From contig OZ024888.1 in NCBI GenBank assembly GCA_964017195.1, positions 16,173,701 to 16,237,700 of the forward strand: a stretch of DNA of 64,000 bases, given 5' to 3'. Shown here piece after piece: positions 1 to 10,323 of the stretch (positions within the stretch are counted from its first letter, which is position 1; each line of letters begins with the position of its first letter). The notes under the pieces are model-generated. The model saw nothing but the letters and a program-made list of their open reading frames with translations, made no database searches and was not told the origin of the DNA. The position numbers and the translations under genes are program-made. Source of the stretch: Siderastrea radians. Its lineage: Eukaryota; Cnidaria; Anthozoa; Scleractinia; Rhizangiidae.

Positions 1-397
1 GAGGGTATTTTTTCTTAATTTTCTTTCGGACGAGGGCAAAATTACTAATTCGTGATTGGCCAAGCGCCAAAATTACTCGCATTTGATTGGCTGAGCGCGA
101 GAGCGCGCATTTGCATTTTGTAGGCGTCTTGAAACGAAAAACGCATTTTGAGTTGTTCAAGACAAGGATCGCTTCAAAGCTTGACTTTTAACCGAGAAGG
201 TTGGTAAAAATGGTATGGAAATCGGGTGTTTGCTTGAAGAGGAATTCGTAAAGGTGAACCTATATGTGTTACGCGAAACAGCAAATTGTAATTTGTTTTA
301 AAACTACTGAAAACTTACAGCGACGTGGTAGATAGTTTTACCAGCGAGAGGAAGTTTCGCAACTCAGGTGAATAAAATTTACTTAGTTAATTGGGTT
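1..397 (+). repeat. Left arm of long inverted repeat
   Basis: This stretch is the reverse complement of 1353-1748 with almost no mismatches; I saw one near the outer end (T at position 6 against the expected C). The arm may continue to the left of the window. It contains several short gagggcaaaatta-type blocks, typical of transposon terminal regions. Such a high match over ~396 bp implies recent formation, ongoing conversion, or an assembly hairpin. Confidence 0.85.
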
Positions 398-617
398 ATA
401 AGTGTGTTTTGTCAATGAACTAGAATTGTATTTATCTCTTAAGATGTACATAATGGTCAGTCTTTCTTGTTCTGTGCGCTGAGCAGCAGTTAAAATGCTT
501 GTTTGGTGAATTGTTTACGAGCGGGTACTTTTATAATTATTCTGATGGCCGGCTGATTGTGTTTCAACGTGCATGGAAAGTCTTCCGAAAATTTTGCCCT
601 CTGTGTTATAAACAAGT

Positions 618-772
618 AATCGCATTGAGTCCTCGTAGAATTAAGGATAAATTTCACTTGTATTTTCAAAGTTTTCACAAATTGCCCTCGTCGCTGCGCG
701 ACTCGGGCAATTTTGTGAAAACCTTGAAAATACGCGTGAAAATTTATCCTTAATTCTACTCGGCCTCATGCG
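618..772. repeat. Short fold-back MITE (family copy A)
   Basis: The block starts taatcgcattgag and ends ctcatgcgatta, and it folds on itself almost completely. A second copy, inverted, lies at about 42178-42327. Similarity between the two continues into both flanks (about 538-785 against 42160-42405), so the hairpin sits inside a somewhat larger repeat. No coding potential is seen. Confidence 0.7.
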
Positions 773-785
773 ATTACATATACTA

Positions 786-1094
786 ATAGAGAACCAAGTG
801 CTGCCACTCTTGCCCGCGAACAGTTATTTGGTGGCTGATAATGCAAGTGCACATAATGAAATCGTATTATGCAGAATTTTAGCTAGAAAGAACATTACTC
901 TTGTTAAACTGCCAGGTTATAGTTATGATTTAAATCCCATCGAAATGGTCTTTGGACAAGCAAAAGCAATTGCTCGTTTCACCCCTGGTTTCTTGAAAGA
1001 AAATACCATGTTGGCAATTGTGAGCGCATTTGAACAAATCAGCCCTTTAAACGTAAGACACTTTTACCAACGATCTTGGAGAGTGCTTCTGTAG
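786..1094 (+). pseudogene. DDE transposase, C-terminal fragment (Tc1/IS630 type)
   Basis: The open frame encodes the second half of a DDE_3-type transposase catalytic core. It has the motif VADNASAHN, with the second catalytic Asp, and later YSYDLNPIE, with the catalytic Glu. Exactly 34 residues separate Asp and Glu, the DD34E spacing of Tc1-like elements. The N-terminal half is missing here; matching pieces lie on the opposite strand at 1785-2491. The frame technically opens at 768, but its first bases belong to the neighbouring fold-back repeat. The fragment lies in the loop of the long inverted repeat and cannot make a working enzyme. Confidence 0.8.
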
Positions 1095-1321
1095 AATAAA
1101 GTGTCGAAAGCAATGAACTCCAGCAAGCTGGACCAGTGATTATTTTATTAACGTAATCCTGAACAGTTCTGAATTACAATAAACTTGTGAGTTTTTAGAC
1201 AAAAGGGTTTGTTGTCATGAATAGACCTAGTCATTAGACCTATTGATAGACTGTAGTCTGATCTAAAGATTAGACTAGACTAATACACTTTAATAGATAC
1301 TATTATACACTAACTACTAGA

Positions 1322-1352
1322 AACTGTTTCATGGTCCGACGAAAATCGCTCT
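1322..1352 (+). repeat. 31-bp motif, first copy
   Basis: This motif recurs at 4873-4903 with two substitutions. In both places its last bases (atcgctct) abut a structural boundary: the right arm of the inverted repeat here, and the start of the 33-kb duplicated segment at ~4904. It behaves like a transposon terminus. Confidence 0.6.
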
Positions 1353-1748
1353 AACCCAATTAACTAAGTAAATTTTATTCACCTGAGTTGCGAAACTTCC
1401 TCTCGCTGGTAAAACTATCTACCACGTCGCTGTAAGTTTTCAGTAGTTTTAAAACAAATTACAATTTGCTGTTTCGCGTAACACATATAGGTTCACCTTT
1501 ACGAATTCCTCTTCAAGCAAACACCCGATTTCCATACCATTTTTACCAACCTTCTCGGTTAAAAGTCAAGCTTTGAAGCGATCCTTGTCTTGAACAACTC
1601 AAAATGCGTTTTTCGTTTCAAGACGCCTACAAAATGCAAATGCGCGCTCTCGCGCTCAGCCAATCAAATGCGAGTAATTTTGGCGCTTGGCCAATCACGA
1701 ATTAGTAATTTTGCCCTCGTCCGAAAGAAAATTAAGAAAAAATGCCCT
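1353..1748 (-). repeat. Right arm of long inverted repeat
   Basis: Near-perfect reverse complement of 1-397. Beyond its outer end the sequence continues with another gagggcaaaatt-like block (ending about 1796), directly next to the truncated transposase reading frame. A similar block, tttgccctctgtgttataa, lies in the loop near 593-611. These look like the two termini of one inserted element. Confidence 0.85.
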
Positions 1749-1784
1749 CTGTCTCAACCAATCAGCATTCAGTAATTTTGCCCT

Positions 1785-2491
1785 CTATGTTATAACATCA
1801 GTTATTAGATCTGCTGTGAAATTTCCTTCAACTGGAATTGCCTGCAAGACTCCCTCGTTAAATCCACAAACACCTAGAGTGGAAAACTTTCCAGCTCGTG
1901 CTCTGCTTTTCTGACGAAGGACCGGACATGCAAATCCTGAGTCTGTCCTTCCATATTCACGCTCATAAGTCTCGCAATTAAAGTGTGTCTCGTCGAAAAA
2001 ATAAACTTTAGCTGGGTCAACAGTCCTTCGCCATTGAAAAAAAGGTTGACGACAATGGAGATTGTAGGGTGTCATCCTTTCCTGAGCCACGTGAATGCAT
2101 TTCTTTCGAGTGATGCGGAGCCTTATGAACAGTTTCGCTATTGATGCTATAGATGGAACATCGCCGGGAGCCAGATGGAAATCGCTCGCAAGTACAGCTC
2201 ACGAAGGTAGAGAGTGGGGTACATTCTGACAAGAGCTTCAAGATATGCTGCCTTCCACCATGTCATTTGTCTTGGACGCACATTATTGCATACCGAAGGT
2301 ATCAATGTTGCCCTTTGTTGAAATAATCGCACATATTGGTCTACACGATTGTAGGAAACCCGACAAATTCTTGACGTGTTAGCTATGGACAACGTTTCCA
2401 AAAACGTCACAATGATCTGAAGTCTTTTTTTGTGTCGGGTAAGAACTTCAAAACGGTAGCAACCGTGGTTCTGGTTTATACGCCACGACAT
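1785..2491 (-). pseudogene. DDE transposase, N-terminal and first-Asp fragment (frameshifted)
   Basis: Read on the minus strand, 2491 to 2147 encodes a helix-turn-helix DNA-binding region. A frame change near 2195 leads into 2090 to 1785, which carries the first catalytic Asp in the motif VYFFDETHF. The frame ends where repeat sequence begins. The rest of the catalytic core (second Asp, Glu) is found on the plus strand at 786-1094. Together they look like one Tc1/IS630-like transposase broken by a frameshift, a nested insertion and an inversion. No intact copy is visible. Confidence 0.75.
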
Positions 2492-2520
2492 TCTAAAAAT
2501 TAAATGTCATGTTTTGAATC

Positions 2521-2530
2521 ATATAAAAAC
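2521..2530 (+). promoter_or_regulatory. Possible TATA element upstream of the DMRT gene
   Basis: A TATAAAA-type string lies about 200 bp before the first in-frame ATG at 2729. The open frame has a stop at 2654 and no other ATG before 2729, so transcription could begin in this interval. The alternative is that the DM exon is internal, with a splice acceptor at 2726-2727. The evidence is composition only. Confidence 0.25.
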
Positions 2531-2728
2531 AAATACTCGAATGTATTTGTGAATGTATAGAGCAAACAATGGAGGGAGCTAGAGGCAATTAAAAAAGACA
2601 ATGAAACTTGTGTTGCACGTGCAACATATCGTAGATGCAAATAAAATTTATTGTGAAGATTACACGTTGGGGATTTTGAACAGTTTGTATTCAGTCGCAC
2701 CGTGTGTACCACACATATTTGCTTTAGT

Positions 2729-3083
2729 ATGTCGGGGAGGACATGTGGTAAATGCCGCTTACACGGCCAAGTCGAGCTGCTAAAAGGACATAAAAGAAAT
2801 TGTCCTTATGCAAACTGTTCCTGCCCTAAATGTGCAAGTCACGAGCACCTCCTCGCACTTCGAATGACAGATCGTCGTTCGAATGAGGACAAGGGAAAAC
2901 GCTGGCGCACTAACCTGACGCAGTCCTGCACAGCAAAGAAAGCAGAAGACCACCAAGCTGTACGGTTTCCAGAAATGACCGCTCAACTGGATAGTGAACC
3001 TATGTTTGCTCTGAAGGTGGCAAATTTTGAAGCAGCAAAGAAGGCAATGGAGAAAAGCAAGCCAAAGTCAGAGCAAAGGAAAG
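2729..3083 (+). CDS. DMRT-family transcription factor, exon 1 (DM domain)
   Basis: DMRT proteins are DNA-binding regulators of sexual and developmental programmes. Starting at the ATG at 2729, residues 4-50 form a DM domain. Zinc site I can be made by C6, C9, H21 and C25, and site II by H12, C30, C32 and C35, the intertwined arrangement of the family; the core KGHKRNC is present. ATG 2729 is the first Met in the frame, which is open from the stop at 2654. An AG after a pyrimidine-rich run at 2726-2727 could instead be a splice acceptor, so an upstream exon is possible. The exon ends at AAG|GTAAAC (3083/3084) in phase 1 and joins exon 2 at 3812 in frame, giving 390 residues. It resembles DMRT genes carrying a DMA domain; I cannot assign a specific orthologue. 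Confidence 0.88.
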
Positions 3084-3811
3084 GTAAACATGTTTACAAC
3101 GACTAACTATCCCGACTTAAAATTAAGGCGTTGAGTATTTCAAGGGGAATTTTGATCTTCTAGAGGACCTCGTCACTATTTTACTCCGGTACCGATACAA
3201 ATTCAAGCTTTGTAACGGAGGGGTACATTGGGGTTTGCGGGATTACGGTTCTGAGCGATTTTTCTTACGGTTTTATGGTATTTTCGATTCACAACTGCGG
3301 GATTGCGGTTTCATCCAGTACGACGGTACGCGTTATTTTAGCATTTTGAGCAGGTGTATGCGGTAAAATGTTTAATTTTGTACGGTATTTCGGTGAGGGA
3401 ACTTTCCTTACAATGTCAGTAAGAGAAGGAATTTTGCGCAAGTTTCAGTGCGGTTTTCGGTAACCTGCGATCAGGCGAATTATTTCGCGCTCTCATTTAC
3501 TCTCAGTCTTTTTGTGGTCGCGCGAAAAATCCCGTAAGAGAATGTAAGGAGCGTGAAAATTTGGCCTGATCGCAGGTTAGGTTTTCGGTATTTGAGAGGA
3601 TATCTTGCGGTTTTACGGCACGGTTTTGGAGACCCCCAGTGTTCCCTCAGTAAAAGAAATGAGTAAACGGCATGTAAATAGGCTATAGCCCAGCCTATTT
3701 TTATTTGCATACTTGTCTGTGTTGAAAATAGTTTTAATATTGTCTGTGTAAGATTACACCTATTTCCCTAGTATAAAATTGAAAAATATTGTAATTTAAT
3801 TACAATTTCAG
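3084..3811 (+). other. DMRT intron
   Basis: A 728-bp GT-AG intron. The donor is gtaaac; the acceptor is tacaatttcag after a T-rich tract. It contains AT-rich sequence with repeated cggttttcgg-like strings and one MITE. Confidence 0.85.
3463..3577. repeat. MITE with acctgcgatcaggc ends in the DMRT intron
   Basis: Perfect 14-bp terminal inverted repeats (acctgcgatcaggc and its complement) flank about 115 bp. TA dinucleotides lie immediately outside both ends, as expected for a Tc1/mariner-type target duplication. The sequence ggttttcggta lies on both sides. Confidence 0.75.
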
Positions 3812-4629
3812 CTAAACAACAGGAGCAGCTTGAGAAACACCGGCACCTATACAACAGCATTAATTCGTATTCACAGGAAATCGCCGCCACAGTGAAAGAC
3901 GTCAACCCGGTGACCGTGTTAAAAACGGCAATTCAGTTGCACCAAAGACAGTCCAGACGAGAGAGACACCTCGGCGCGTCAAGCACTGCGACAGTCACTA
4001 CTTTCTCCCCAACGGCTCAAGCACATCCGTCCCCTTCGCCAGTTGTTCCGACTCAGCAGCACTTTACTCAGAAGTTGGAAAACTTGAAGAAGGTCTTGCC
4101 ATTCGCAAATGAGGTAAAATTAGCCTCCCTTCTTGCTCGAGCACAAGGGGATATGGATGCAGTCGTTCAAGAAATCTTGGACTCGTCTAACGATCCGGAA
4201 GTTGAGCACACTCACGATGCAGCAGGTGAAGCGGAGAATCTAAGAATCATCGACCTTACAGGCCCGGACGATGACGAGGAATGCTTCACCGAAACCACCA
4301 CGGCAAAGTCCGCAGAAAGAATCAAGCAACTGGCGAGCATGCCAGTTGAAACAGCAGCATTGAGAGATATTATCAAGACCGTCGAAGAAAACGATGCAGC
4401 GAAAGCTAATTTTAATTTATATTCTTTTCATAAGCCAGAGAAAAGTGCAACAAATGTAAATGTTTTCAAAAGTATGGAAGAGAATAGATATTCGCAACAA
4501 CTCTCGACCATGCAGCATGTAAACCCGCGTGAGTGCCCTTACTGCTTTAAAAGTATTTCCACGGACCAACAAGGCAGTTTTTGTAACTTCTGTGGAGGAA
4601 TTTTCCCAAAAAATTACACGAGGTGGTAA
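3812..4629 (+). CDS. DMRT-family transcription factor, exon 2 (DMA domain, SIM, zinc ribbon)
   Basis: The exon joins exon 1 in phase (first codon GCT split G|CT) and ends at TAA 4627-4629, completing residues 119-390. Residues ~205-243 (LENLKKVLPFANEVKLASLL and following) fit the DMA domain, a small CUE/UBA-like helix bundle found in a subset of DMRT proteins. At 264-275 the string IIDLTGPDDDEE has the hydrophobic core plus acidic tail of a SUMO-interacting motif. The C-terminus has C360, C363, C376 and C379 in C-x2-C-x12-C-x2-C spacing, a zinc-ribbon-like motif I do not know as a standard DMRT feature. Between DM and DMA lies a Ser/Thr/Pro-rich linker. Transcription probably ends after AATAAA at 4699. 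Confidence 0.85.
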
Positions 4630-4698
4630 AAATTAATGTCGCAACAAGTATCATATACATGTGCATTTCCGCTGTCGTAACATGACTCGGGAATCAGT

Positions 4699-4704
4699 AA
4701 TAAA
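4699..4704 (+). terminator. AATAAA polyadenylation signal of the DMRT gene
   Basis: A canonical AATAAA lies 70 bp after the stop codon of exon 2, followed by GT/T-rich sequence. It is the nearest good match downstream. Confidence 0.55.
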
Positions 4705-4872
4705 GGAAAAATAAACCACACGTTCACTGTATATTTGTGCTTGTCCATTTTGTGTTGTTTTTCTTGTGTTTTGATTTAGACTAATCTCCTTTTGGGAATA
4801 GAAGCTAATAGACCTCAGCCGTCCCTTGACTAGCAGCAACTAATTTGGCGTAACAGTATATACTTGTACAGT

Positions 4873-4903
4873 AACTGTTTCACGGTCCGAGGAAAATCGC
4901 TCT
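4873..4903 (+). repeat. 31-bp motif, second copy, at the duplication boundary
   Basis: Matches 1322-1352 with two substitutions. It ends exactly where sequence shared with 38001 onward begins, so a transposon end may mark the left breakpoint of the 33-kb segment. Confidence 0.6.
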
Positions 4904-5958
4904 ATAAAGTAAGTTGGCCATTTTAAAGACACTCAAGAACATTTTATGTGAATTCGTACGACACTTAAGGCGCAGTCTGTGTTTACAGATATTGCCATAA
5001 ATTTCTGCGTGATGTTTCCTTCCTTTGATCGCGATCATGTGGAAGTAAGAGATACAAAGTAAGAAATGCCATGCGTTTTATAAAATTGCGTTACCTGTAT
5101 ATTTGCTTGTTATTGTTATTTATCAGACTACTTGTTTAAAGGTGATCCCTTACTAAACGCTCGGGTTAAAGGCGTTTCTCTTGAATGAATCTTTATATTA
5201 CTGCATATTTTGTCATGTTGTTGAAGTCTAAGCTTGTTTCCTCCGGTAAATGTTTTGATTCGACAAAATAAACCCAGTGTAGATTCTACGTTTTTGTTCC
5301 CTCCTTATATGGGCTAGATTTCAAATGCGTGAATTGAAATAATCGAACTGAAATTAATGACAGACTTTTCACATCGAAATAATTTCATTATCGTGCGTGT
5401 AATTTACTCAGGAAATTTGTTTTCTTGTTTTGTCCTGAAAAAGCTTTAAAAAGACTCAGGAAGCCAGGTCCGAAATGTTTGCTTCATTTTTCAGTTGCCG
5501 ACATTCGGAGAAGCCTTCTCTTTGGGGGAAATTAAAATGCTATATTCTGTCCTGGAACAATTAATCCGTTGCTTTGAGCTGCCCAATGTCGAATCCATTT
5601 GAATCGAGTCTTCTAGAGCTTTCCCATTTGTTTTCACATTTTAAATGGCGTACTTTGATCCGTATAATCTCCAAAACCCTCTTGAAAATTGTTGCGTTCC
5701 ACAATCGGTCGGGCCACCATTTTTCAAAACATGTAATTTTGATCAACTATAAACAAACTCTCTTTAGTTTCAAGCCAAACCATATGGATTCCTGTAAATC
5801 CTTTTTGTCCTGCATTTTAAATTAGATTTCTTTCAAACGGTCACTCGAAATTTGCTGTGAAAACTCTCTTGCAATAAGAGAAACAGGGACCTTGGTTAAA
5901 TTTTATTTCTAGGTTAGCTTTAACCGGGTTTCGAACAACCGGGCCCAGGAGGTAGTCT
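4904..5958. other. Shared non-coding stretch
   Basis: AT-rich sequence almost identical to 38001-39060. It has short open frames of up to about 80 codons in several frames, with no recognisable domain. I see no gene here. Confidence 0.6.
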
Positions 5959-6139
5959 GCGAGTAGTATCTAATTTTGCCCGTGGCGATTGTGGCATGGG
6001 GCGGGCGAAATACACACATGCGAGCTTGAAATTTCGATGGACGCTTCCCTTTGCGTCGCGTCTCCTCGAAATTTCGCGCGCGCATGTGTGTACTTTGTCC
6101 GCCCTACAATCGCCATCGCCAAAATTAAAGACTACTCGC
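5959..6139. repeat. Fold-back MITE (gcgagtagt family), copy 1
   Basis: Left part gcgagtag...gcgattg and right part caatcgccatcgcc...ctactcgc are inverted repeats covering nearly the whole 181 bp. The counterpart at 39061-39241 is also self-complementary. Short ORFs on both strands are artefacts of this palindrome. Confidence 0.75.
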
Positions 6140-8432
6140 AGTTTACCCAGAAAGTTACGGGTGAAGCGAGTCACAGCTTAATCAACAAATGAGAGATGTT
6201 CACGTTAACCATCAACCAACCAGTTCCAGTGAGTTGATTGAAATGTTAACCGCCAAGCCATAAATGGTAAAAGTCTATGTTTTGGACTGCAAATTGTAAA
6301 AGTCCGACTTCCAAGAAAAAAAGCTAGCAACTGCGGACCTTTATACTGGATTGCGAGCACAAAATTGAGTGCGAAGACGTGTTTCTTAATGCCTGACATC
6401 GAATTTTCAAAATGTTGCCATCGTTACAATTACCGAAGCTTGAAAAACATCTCAAGATGTTCAAATCGTTCATTTTCAAGGCAATACATGTTTTCAGTTC
6501 GTACACATACCTCAGCCGGAGTAGGAGCTTGGTGTGATGAAAGAGTAATTTCTTTCGGTCTCGTCGTATCGGCAGAATCGTAGGTAATGGATAGAAAACG
6601 TAGTTCAGCGTTAATTTAAAAGAAAAATTACCAAGGCCACATGGAAATAACTGCTCCCAATTGACACCTTTAGCTCCAATTCTTTAAGACAGAGGACTGT
6701 GTTAGTAGTTCAGTAACACATGCATGAATGTCATATTGAAAACTAAACAATTCAAAAGTGCCTCCAAACACATGGTAGAACTTCTAATTAGACTTTTATG
6801 TTAATCTGTTCTCGAAATGTAACCGGCACAAATTTTTATTTATTCAGTCAAAAATGGTCGCTATGGCTTTCATGGTTTCGCTTGGTTTACCAATAAATCA
6901 ACAATGTCTTGTTAAAAAGGGTCACAAAATATGCTATTCTAGAAAGTTGGGGTGTTTTGGGTGTAAATGCTAAATGCTTAAAGTTACTGTCCTTACAGAT
7001 TTGAGAGATTTTCACGGTAACGGAGATTCTTGTGGTGTATGTGCTCGGTTTGCAATTATATCATGTGGAAAAAGCTGTTTAGTTTAAAATATGGTATCCT
7101 GGAAAGTATGACATATCTAGCTTTTGAGGTTGAAACGTAATGTAGCGTACCATTACCTCTCCCCCTCCTGGCCTTTGGGACGAAAATGACCTCTCACCAA
7201 TTCGTCGCCTAGCCCTAGAACTATTCCCAGTGATTTACTGCGTCCTAGTCTTTACTTCGAGTTGAATGAGTTAGTTCTTTTTCCTTCCCTCGTCCGCAGC
7301 TGGCTCTGGTGGGGGGAGAGGGGAGAACGGTGACTCACCGTTCAAGCGAGTTTATAAGCTCGTCTCAGCGACTGGCGAAAATCGATAATTGGGCCTGCTA
7401 CCGCGACGGCGATTTTCACCAGCTATTTTGATGGAGTGTGAGATATTGGCGTTAAAATTCACTGGCATTTGGTGAAAATCGCTAACAATCGTCTGGTGTG
7501 GCGCTCCCGAGGAAATCGGGAGATAGATGGAGTGAGCAAAGGCTTGAGATGGCCATAACAAAACTACCTTAAAGTTTGAAAAGTAAACGCGACACTCTTT
7601 ACTTTGTGATTTAGCTGCCTTTCATCGCTAATTTCGGGGCTATTTACTGTCGGAACTTCCTACTTTCGGGAGGCAAAACGCATACCAATTCAACGTAGTA
7701 AAGTCTTGAGAAACATTAAAACTTATGTACAATTTTTGCAAAGGTAATTATCATTCGCGTTTCTCAAAGGAATTAATCTTTGGCGTTTGTATGTTAGTCT
7801 TCCTGTTTACACTGGCATGATAAAACTGAAGTGGAATGGGCGGTTGCTTTCAAACTGGATATAGTCTGAATCTCTCGTGCGCCTTGTCAGGTTGCTTGTG
7901 AGATCACTTATTTTCTGGGGGTTCGATAACTTCGGAGAGTTTTATTGCTTCTTTTATAGAGTTCTAACTTTCGGGGCATTGTTACAATGCTATACACAAG
8001 TTACCAAGGGAAAAGTTTTTTTTTGGTTCAGGAAAACAATATTATGAATCATTTAATAGCGTAAGCCATGGAGTTTAAGTTGAGTGATGGAAAGGTATGA
8101 ATTCTTTCTTGGAATGCATTCCGTAAAACACGAAACCATAGTCATTCCTGTAATAAACATGACCTAAACGAATTGCGTAGATTCAAAAGTAAAATAATTA
8201 GTTGCTTTTTTTCAAAGAAAAATTAAGTTTGGTTAAACTTGCTTTGTCGCAATGACACGTGAAAGAAATAAACAGGAAGTTCGGTTCAAGAATTTTTGTT
8301 TACGGAAGGCAAGATAAAACTCATACTACGCTTTCAAAGAAACATTCTATTTCAGCAATAAGAAAACGTCTACTCGATAAGGTTCATTCTCTGGATTCAG
8401 TCTTATTGTTTACAACTTTTCTCTGAGTCTAT
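6140..8432. other. Shared non-coding stretch
   Basis: Matches 39242-40594 and then 44945-46225. The junction near 7330 is where copy 2 has its 4.35-kb insertion. I recognise no gene or RNA. Copy 2 has an extra ~155 bp at 39552-39707 and ~165 bp at ~45146-45310. Confidence 0.55.
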
Positions 8433-8780
8433 ATTCCTGGTTGGATTTTCTTTGTTTGTGTTACAAGGAAGTTCTGAAGGTAAGCTAGTGGTTCAGCTGG
8501 GATAGCTGTGTCTGCCGTCATTTTAATAGAGTCAAACCACCATTTGCTATGACAAATTTTTCATGACAAACGATTTTATCGTGTACATGGGTTAACAAAC
8601 ATTCTTTGACAAATGTCTTTATTTGTGTGCCGGCAATGACTTTTGGACAACGGAACAGCAAGCGTGCTCGGAGGAAAAGCCAGAAAAATGCAAAAAGTAA
8701 TTGAAAAACTTTATTCAAAAATGAAAGGTTCGCTTCTCAAATGAAGGCAAATGAAATTACAACATTGGGCTCGGTAGCAG
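8433..8780. other. ~350-bp block present only in copy 1
   Basis: Copy 2 runs directly from the sequence before this block to the sequence after it at about 46225-46235. No terminal repeats or target duplication are obvious, so this may be an insertion in copy 1 or a deletion in copy 2. There is no convincing gene. Confidence 0.6.
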
Positions 8781-8997
8781 TAGTTTTATTGCAACATGCA
8801 GCTGAAAATGCGTGCACGAGTTCGCCGATGGACCATTGAGGCTTGTAGTGTCCAAATACTGCTAAAAGCAAAGAAATTGCATGAAACGGCTAAATTACTT
8901 CGTTAAGCCCGATAAAAGCTTCAAGAAAAGGAGCACGCGAAGGATCTGGGAACTAATTTTCCACAAATCTTTGACAACTTTTCTTTGACGATCCGTC

Positions 8998-9150
8998 TAC
9001 TCGAGCAAATTTTCTTTGAGAAAAGAAAACTGAGAAATAAAAACTGGCGTGCCAGTTTTCATTTTTCATTTGAAAATTTGACAAAAGTTCTCTTCTACAC
9101 GAGCAAATTACACTTGCCGTAGAAAATTAGTCAAAGAAAATTTGCTCGTA
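8998..9150. repeat. Fold-back repeat with inner palindrome, copy 1
   Basis: The left end tactcgagcaaattttcttt is mirrored by aaagaaaatttgctcgta on the right. Near the middle lies a perfect 20-bp palindrome, aaaactggcgtgccagtttt. The same element is at about 46450-46601. Confidence 0.65.
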
Positions 9151-9184
9151 TGCATGGGGCTCACTTCGCAAATGGGAATTAGGC

Positions 9185-9265
9185 AACCTTGTTTCCAGGG
9201 TCTCTCCTCTTCCCGTCTCTCGCGCTCCAGGGGACAGGAAGATGAGATACCCTGGGAACGAGGTT
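9185..9265. repeat. 81-bp MITE (aacctcgttcccagg ends), copy 1
   Basis: The ends aaccttgtttccaggg and ccctgggaacgaggtt are inverted repeats. The counterpart lies at 46635-46719. Confidence 0.65.
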
Positions 9266-9660
9266 GGGAATTGGTGTAAGATAAGCTCAAGTACACAGCG
9301 GCACAGTCACCTTGTGTTTGTGCTTATTGCAAAGTGGAAACATAGTTGCACTCATGCTTGTTGTGCTTGTGGGAGCCAGGCTAAACCCCTTAAGCCCCAA
9401 TAGTGACAAGCATCTAATTTCTCCCCACAATATCCCTGCTTAATCAAACATAGGTGGGTCACGAGAATAAAGGAAATGATCACCAAACATAAAATTTCTT
9501 GATGTTTGTGTAAATTCTCTCAACGAGTACGATAAGAAATATATGGAGAACACTAAGGAGAATATGCATATTAACATTGGGCCTTAAAGGGTTAAGCCCC
9601 TGTCACACCTCATAATTGAATCACAAAGATTCAATTAAAACTTGCTTTGACTTTTGTCTC

Positions 9661-9859
9661 CTTTGGCTTTAGCCTGTTCCAGGCTCTCAGATAGTTGGGA
9701 CGGTACGAAAATTAGAAAGGGAACGCGAAAATTAGACGCGCGGGATCTGGATCCACCGCCTTGTCTCTCCCCAGCCCCTTCGCTTTTTTTTCGCGCTCTT
9801 TTTCTCTCAATTCACGCTTTCCCCACTATCTCGGAGCCTGGAACAGGCTACTTTGGCTT
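9661..9859. mobile_element. 181-bp MITE with 9-bp target duplication (copy 1 only)
   Basis: The element occupies 9670-9850. It starts tagcctgttccaggct and ends agcctggaacaggcta, and is flanked by ctttggctt at 9661-9669 and 9851-9859. Copy 2 has the intact empty site with a single ctttggctt near 47104. A 9-bp duplication fits Mutator-like or Merlin elements. The tagcctg ends are shared with the larger insert at 14316-15684. Confidence 0.88.
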
Positions 9860-10323
9860 CAGATTCCCCGTAGACACCATATTCTTGAATCTAAAATTTG
9901 AAGGCCAAAGTTCCAAACTCAATATCTTCTTCCTCAACATCCCTTATCCCTACATTTTTGTCCGAGTCCCTTATCCTGTCAGTCTGTAATAAGGCAATAT
10001 TCATTAAGCGATTAAGTTATTGTAACCTTCATTTTTTTCTGTTTTCAGTGCAATTGTGTTCTGAACGATAACAAGAAAAAAAAATTCAAAAACCTTCCGT
10101 ATATTACAATGAAAATGTGAACAGATTCATACTCCTCGAAAGCGCGCGAGGGTCGCCGAGAGAACGTGGCATTTTCAGGCCAAACGAGAAAAAGGGTTTC
10201 TACTCTCGTCAACCCTTGTTTTCATCTGTCTTGGGCTGAAGGACGGTGCCTCCTTTTGTTACTGCGCATACGTTCCCGCATATCGGGTCTGGTCCGAGAT
10301 ATTTAAGTGTCTTAAGGAATTTG

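Noticed and set aside
3892..4629. A separate 245-residue gene starting at 3892
   Set aside because: The start would be GTG. The frame is open back to a splice acceptor at 3811 and joins the DM exon in phase, so it is exon 2 of the DMRT gene.
5989..6192. Overlapping ORFs on both strands at 5920-6192 and 39022-39294
   Set aside because: Both strands read similar sequence because the region is a fold-back palindrome. No gene is needed to explain it.
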